DNA of 13,068 nucleotides from JAGUXG01 sp043798435 (GTDB lineage: Bacteria > UBA9089 > UBA9088 > JAGUXG01): NCBI GenBank assembly GCA_043798435.1, contig JAZDOR010000116.1, forward strand, positions 1-13,068, written 5' to 3'. The position numbers and the translations under genes were made by a program. Under the pieces are notes generated by a model, which searched no databases, was not told where the DNA came from, and worked only from the letters and a program-made list of their open reading frames with translations. Positions 12,681 to 13,068 of the stretch are shown here, piece after piece (the stretch's first letter is position 1; each line of letters starts with the position of its first letter).

Positions 12681-12762
12681 TGCGAGAGGCGGGAGTTGAA
12701 CCCGCACAGGTTACCCCACAAGATCCTAAGTCTTGCGCGTCTGCCAGTTCCGCCACCCTCGC
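12681..12762 (-). tRNA. tRNA-Leu (anticodon UAG)
   Basis: The minus strand reads acceptor GCGAGGG / CUCUCGC, anticodon arm CAAGA-CUUAGGA-UCUUG (anticodon UAG), a class II variable arm (UGUGGGGUAACCUGU) and T arm GCGGG-UUCAACU-CCCGC. The discriminator is A; CCA is not encoded. It is 82 nt long and is the first gene after a strong promoter. Confidence 0.95.
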
Positions 12763-12775
12763 ACATTTTTTAATG

Positions 12776-12805
12776 ATTATATACTTGAATAAATTAAGAT
12801 TGCAA
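12776..12805 (-). promoter_or_regulatory. Promoter of the tRNA-Leu block
   Basis: On the minus strand TTGCAA (12805-12800), 18 bp, and a perfect TATAAT (12781-12776). The predicted start near 12769 leaves about 7 nt before tRNA-Leu. No other clear promoter is seen down to tRNA-Pro, consistent with one transcript for the tRNA/protein gene block. Confidence 0.6.
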
Positions 12806-12820
12806 TAAATAAATTACTGG

Positions 12821-12842
12821 ACTTTGGCAAATTTGCCAAAGT
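12821..12842. repeat. Perfect 22-bp palindrome
   Basis: ACTTTGGCAAA (12821-12831) is followed directly by its exact reverse complement (12832-12842). Outer bases add ATTACT/AGTAAT arms. Related copies lie at 2703-2724 and 6406-6434. It sits between the tRNA-Leu block promoter and a plus-strand TATAAT (12854-12859) before a small ORF, so it could be an operator; its recurrence suggests a repeat family. Confidence 0.85.
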
Positions 12843-12882
12843 TAAGTAAGTAATATAATCCTCTCTAAGAGGAGGAGATAAA

Positions 12883-12969
12883 ATGCCTATTTCGTTAATA
12901 AAGGAAGAAGAAGAGCATATCTTGAGGGGTAACCGTTTAGTATTGTGTAGACACACCATTCCCTTGTAA
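12883..12969 (+). CDS. 28-codon ORF with strong SD, possibly a truncated gene
   Basis: The ATG at 12883 follows AGAGGAGGAG with good spacing, and a TATAAT lies at 12854-12859, so initiation signals are excellent. The ORF reads MPISLIKEEEEHILRGNRLV and ends after CRHTIPL at TAA (12967-12969). The beginning (KEEEEHIL) looks like ordinary protein; the end, from about 12930, does not. A small hairpin CCTCT/AGAGG (12860-12864, 12868-12872) partly covers the SD. The likeliest reading is a gene cut short by an insertion just downstream; a real 28-aa peptide or leader is possible. No family is recognised. Confidence 0.4.
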   Translation: MPISLIKEEEEHILRGNRLVLCRHTIPL

Positions 12970-13032
12970 CTCAAAAGTGTAGTTTGACAATAGTGAATTT
13001 GGAGAGAAGAAGATAGTTATTAAGGACTCCTG
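12930..13032. mobile_element. Possible left end of an insertion sequence
   Basis: After the imperfect palindrome TGTGTAGACACA (12944-12955), the sequence CCATTCCCTTGTAACTCAAA and then GTGTAGTTTGACAATAG has the look of the end of an IS481/ISNCY-type element leading to a transposase start at 13033. The other end lies outside the window, so this is tentative and the boundary is approximate. Confidence 0.25.
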
Positions 13033-13068
13033 ATGGGAAAAGTTGGTGTCAGAAGAGAAGTAGTATTG
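13033..13068 (+). CDS. 5' end of an ORF running off the window, perhaps a transposase
   Basis: Twelve codons are visible: MGKVGVRREVVL, with AAGGA 7 nt upstream as a fair SD. The start R-x-E-V-V resembles the N-terminus of helix-turn-helix transposases of the IS481/ISNCY type (for example x-V-R-x-E-V-V-x-x-V), but twelve residues cannot prove it. Confidence 0.35.
   Translation, partial: MGKVGVRREVVL

Noticed and set aside
12672..12707. N-terminal extension of the 73-aa membrane protein (reads MRVQLPPLAVRT)
   Set aside because: These codons are the 3' half of tRNA-Leu read as protein; the true start is the ATG at 12671.

Overview
The window is AT-rich and comes from a bacterium. Arginine is mostly AGA/AGG, there are strong sigma70-type promoters, and several genes lack Shine-Dalgarno (SD) sites. 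Intergenic DNA is full of short tandem and inverted repeats. Gene content is a Gram-negative-type envelope set: a periplasmic HtrA protease with two PDZ domains, a TPR lipoprotein, a secreted M16 peptidase, a DUF2723 membrane protein with a TPR tail, a DedA-like membrane protein, an RRM RNA-binding protein, thioredoxin and four tRNAs. Repeat-rich genomes of this style are familiar from uncultured candidate phyla (Omnitrophota or Desantisbacteria-like lineages). That placement is an impression and was not tested.

Layout. Positions 1-2698 carry two plus-strand envelope genes, htrA and a lipoprotein. From 3047 to 12762 everything recognisable is on the minus strand. Reading in transcription order from the right: a compact block tRNA-Leu / 73-aa membrane protein / LamG-like protein / tRNA-Gly / thioredoxin / tRNA-Pro (12762-11587); the DUF2723-TPR protein and a DedA-like protein (11474-8527); a 7-bp tandem repeat; tRNA-Lys followed by a hicBA toxin-antitoxin pair; a 151-bp MITE-like palindromic element; a decaying stretch with a class III cyclase-like ORF, an internal piece of an M29-type aminopeptidase, tandem repeats and a frameshifted possible transposase remnant (7499-6444); the M16 peptidase; and the RRM gene. 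The right edge (12883-13068) has a 28-codon ORF with a very good SD and then the first 12 codons of another ORF, possibly a transposase.

The most notable points are these. (1) tRNA genes and protein genes are interdigitated with gaps of 0-16 nt; the thioredoxin stop codon directly abuts the first base of tRNA-Pro. (2) The predicted 5' end of the RRM mRNA and its 3' flank are complementary over 21 nt (20 matches). (3) htrA and the M16 gene have near-consensus promoters that place the transcription start at or within about 4 nt of the ATG, suggesting leaderless mRNAs. (4) A short dispersed repeat occurs four times and resembles a complete -35/-10 promoter each time. (5) Repeats normally seen between genes, many with 7-bp units, are carried in frame inside the DUF2723 gene, including a perfect 93-bp tandem duplication. 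Proteolysis and envelope genes (htrA, lipoprotein, M16) fit a cell-envelope maintenance theme. The region from tRNA-Lys to the M16 promoter looks like an accessory or decay zone.
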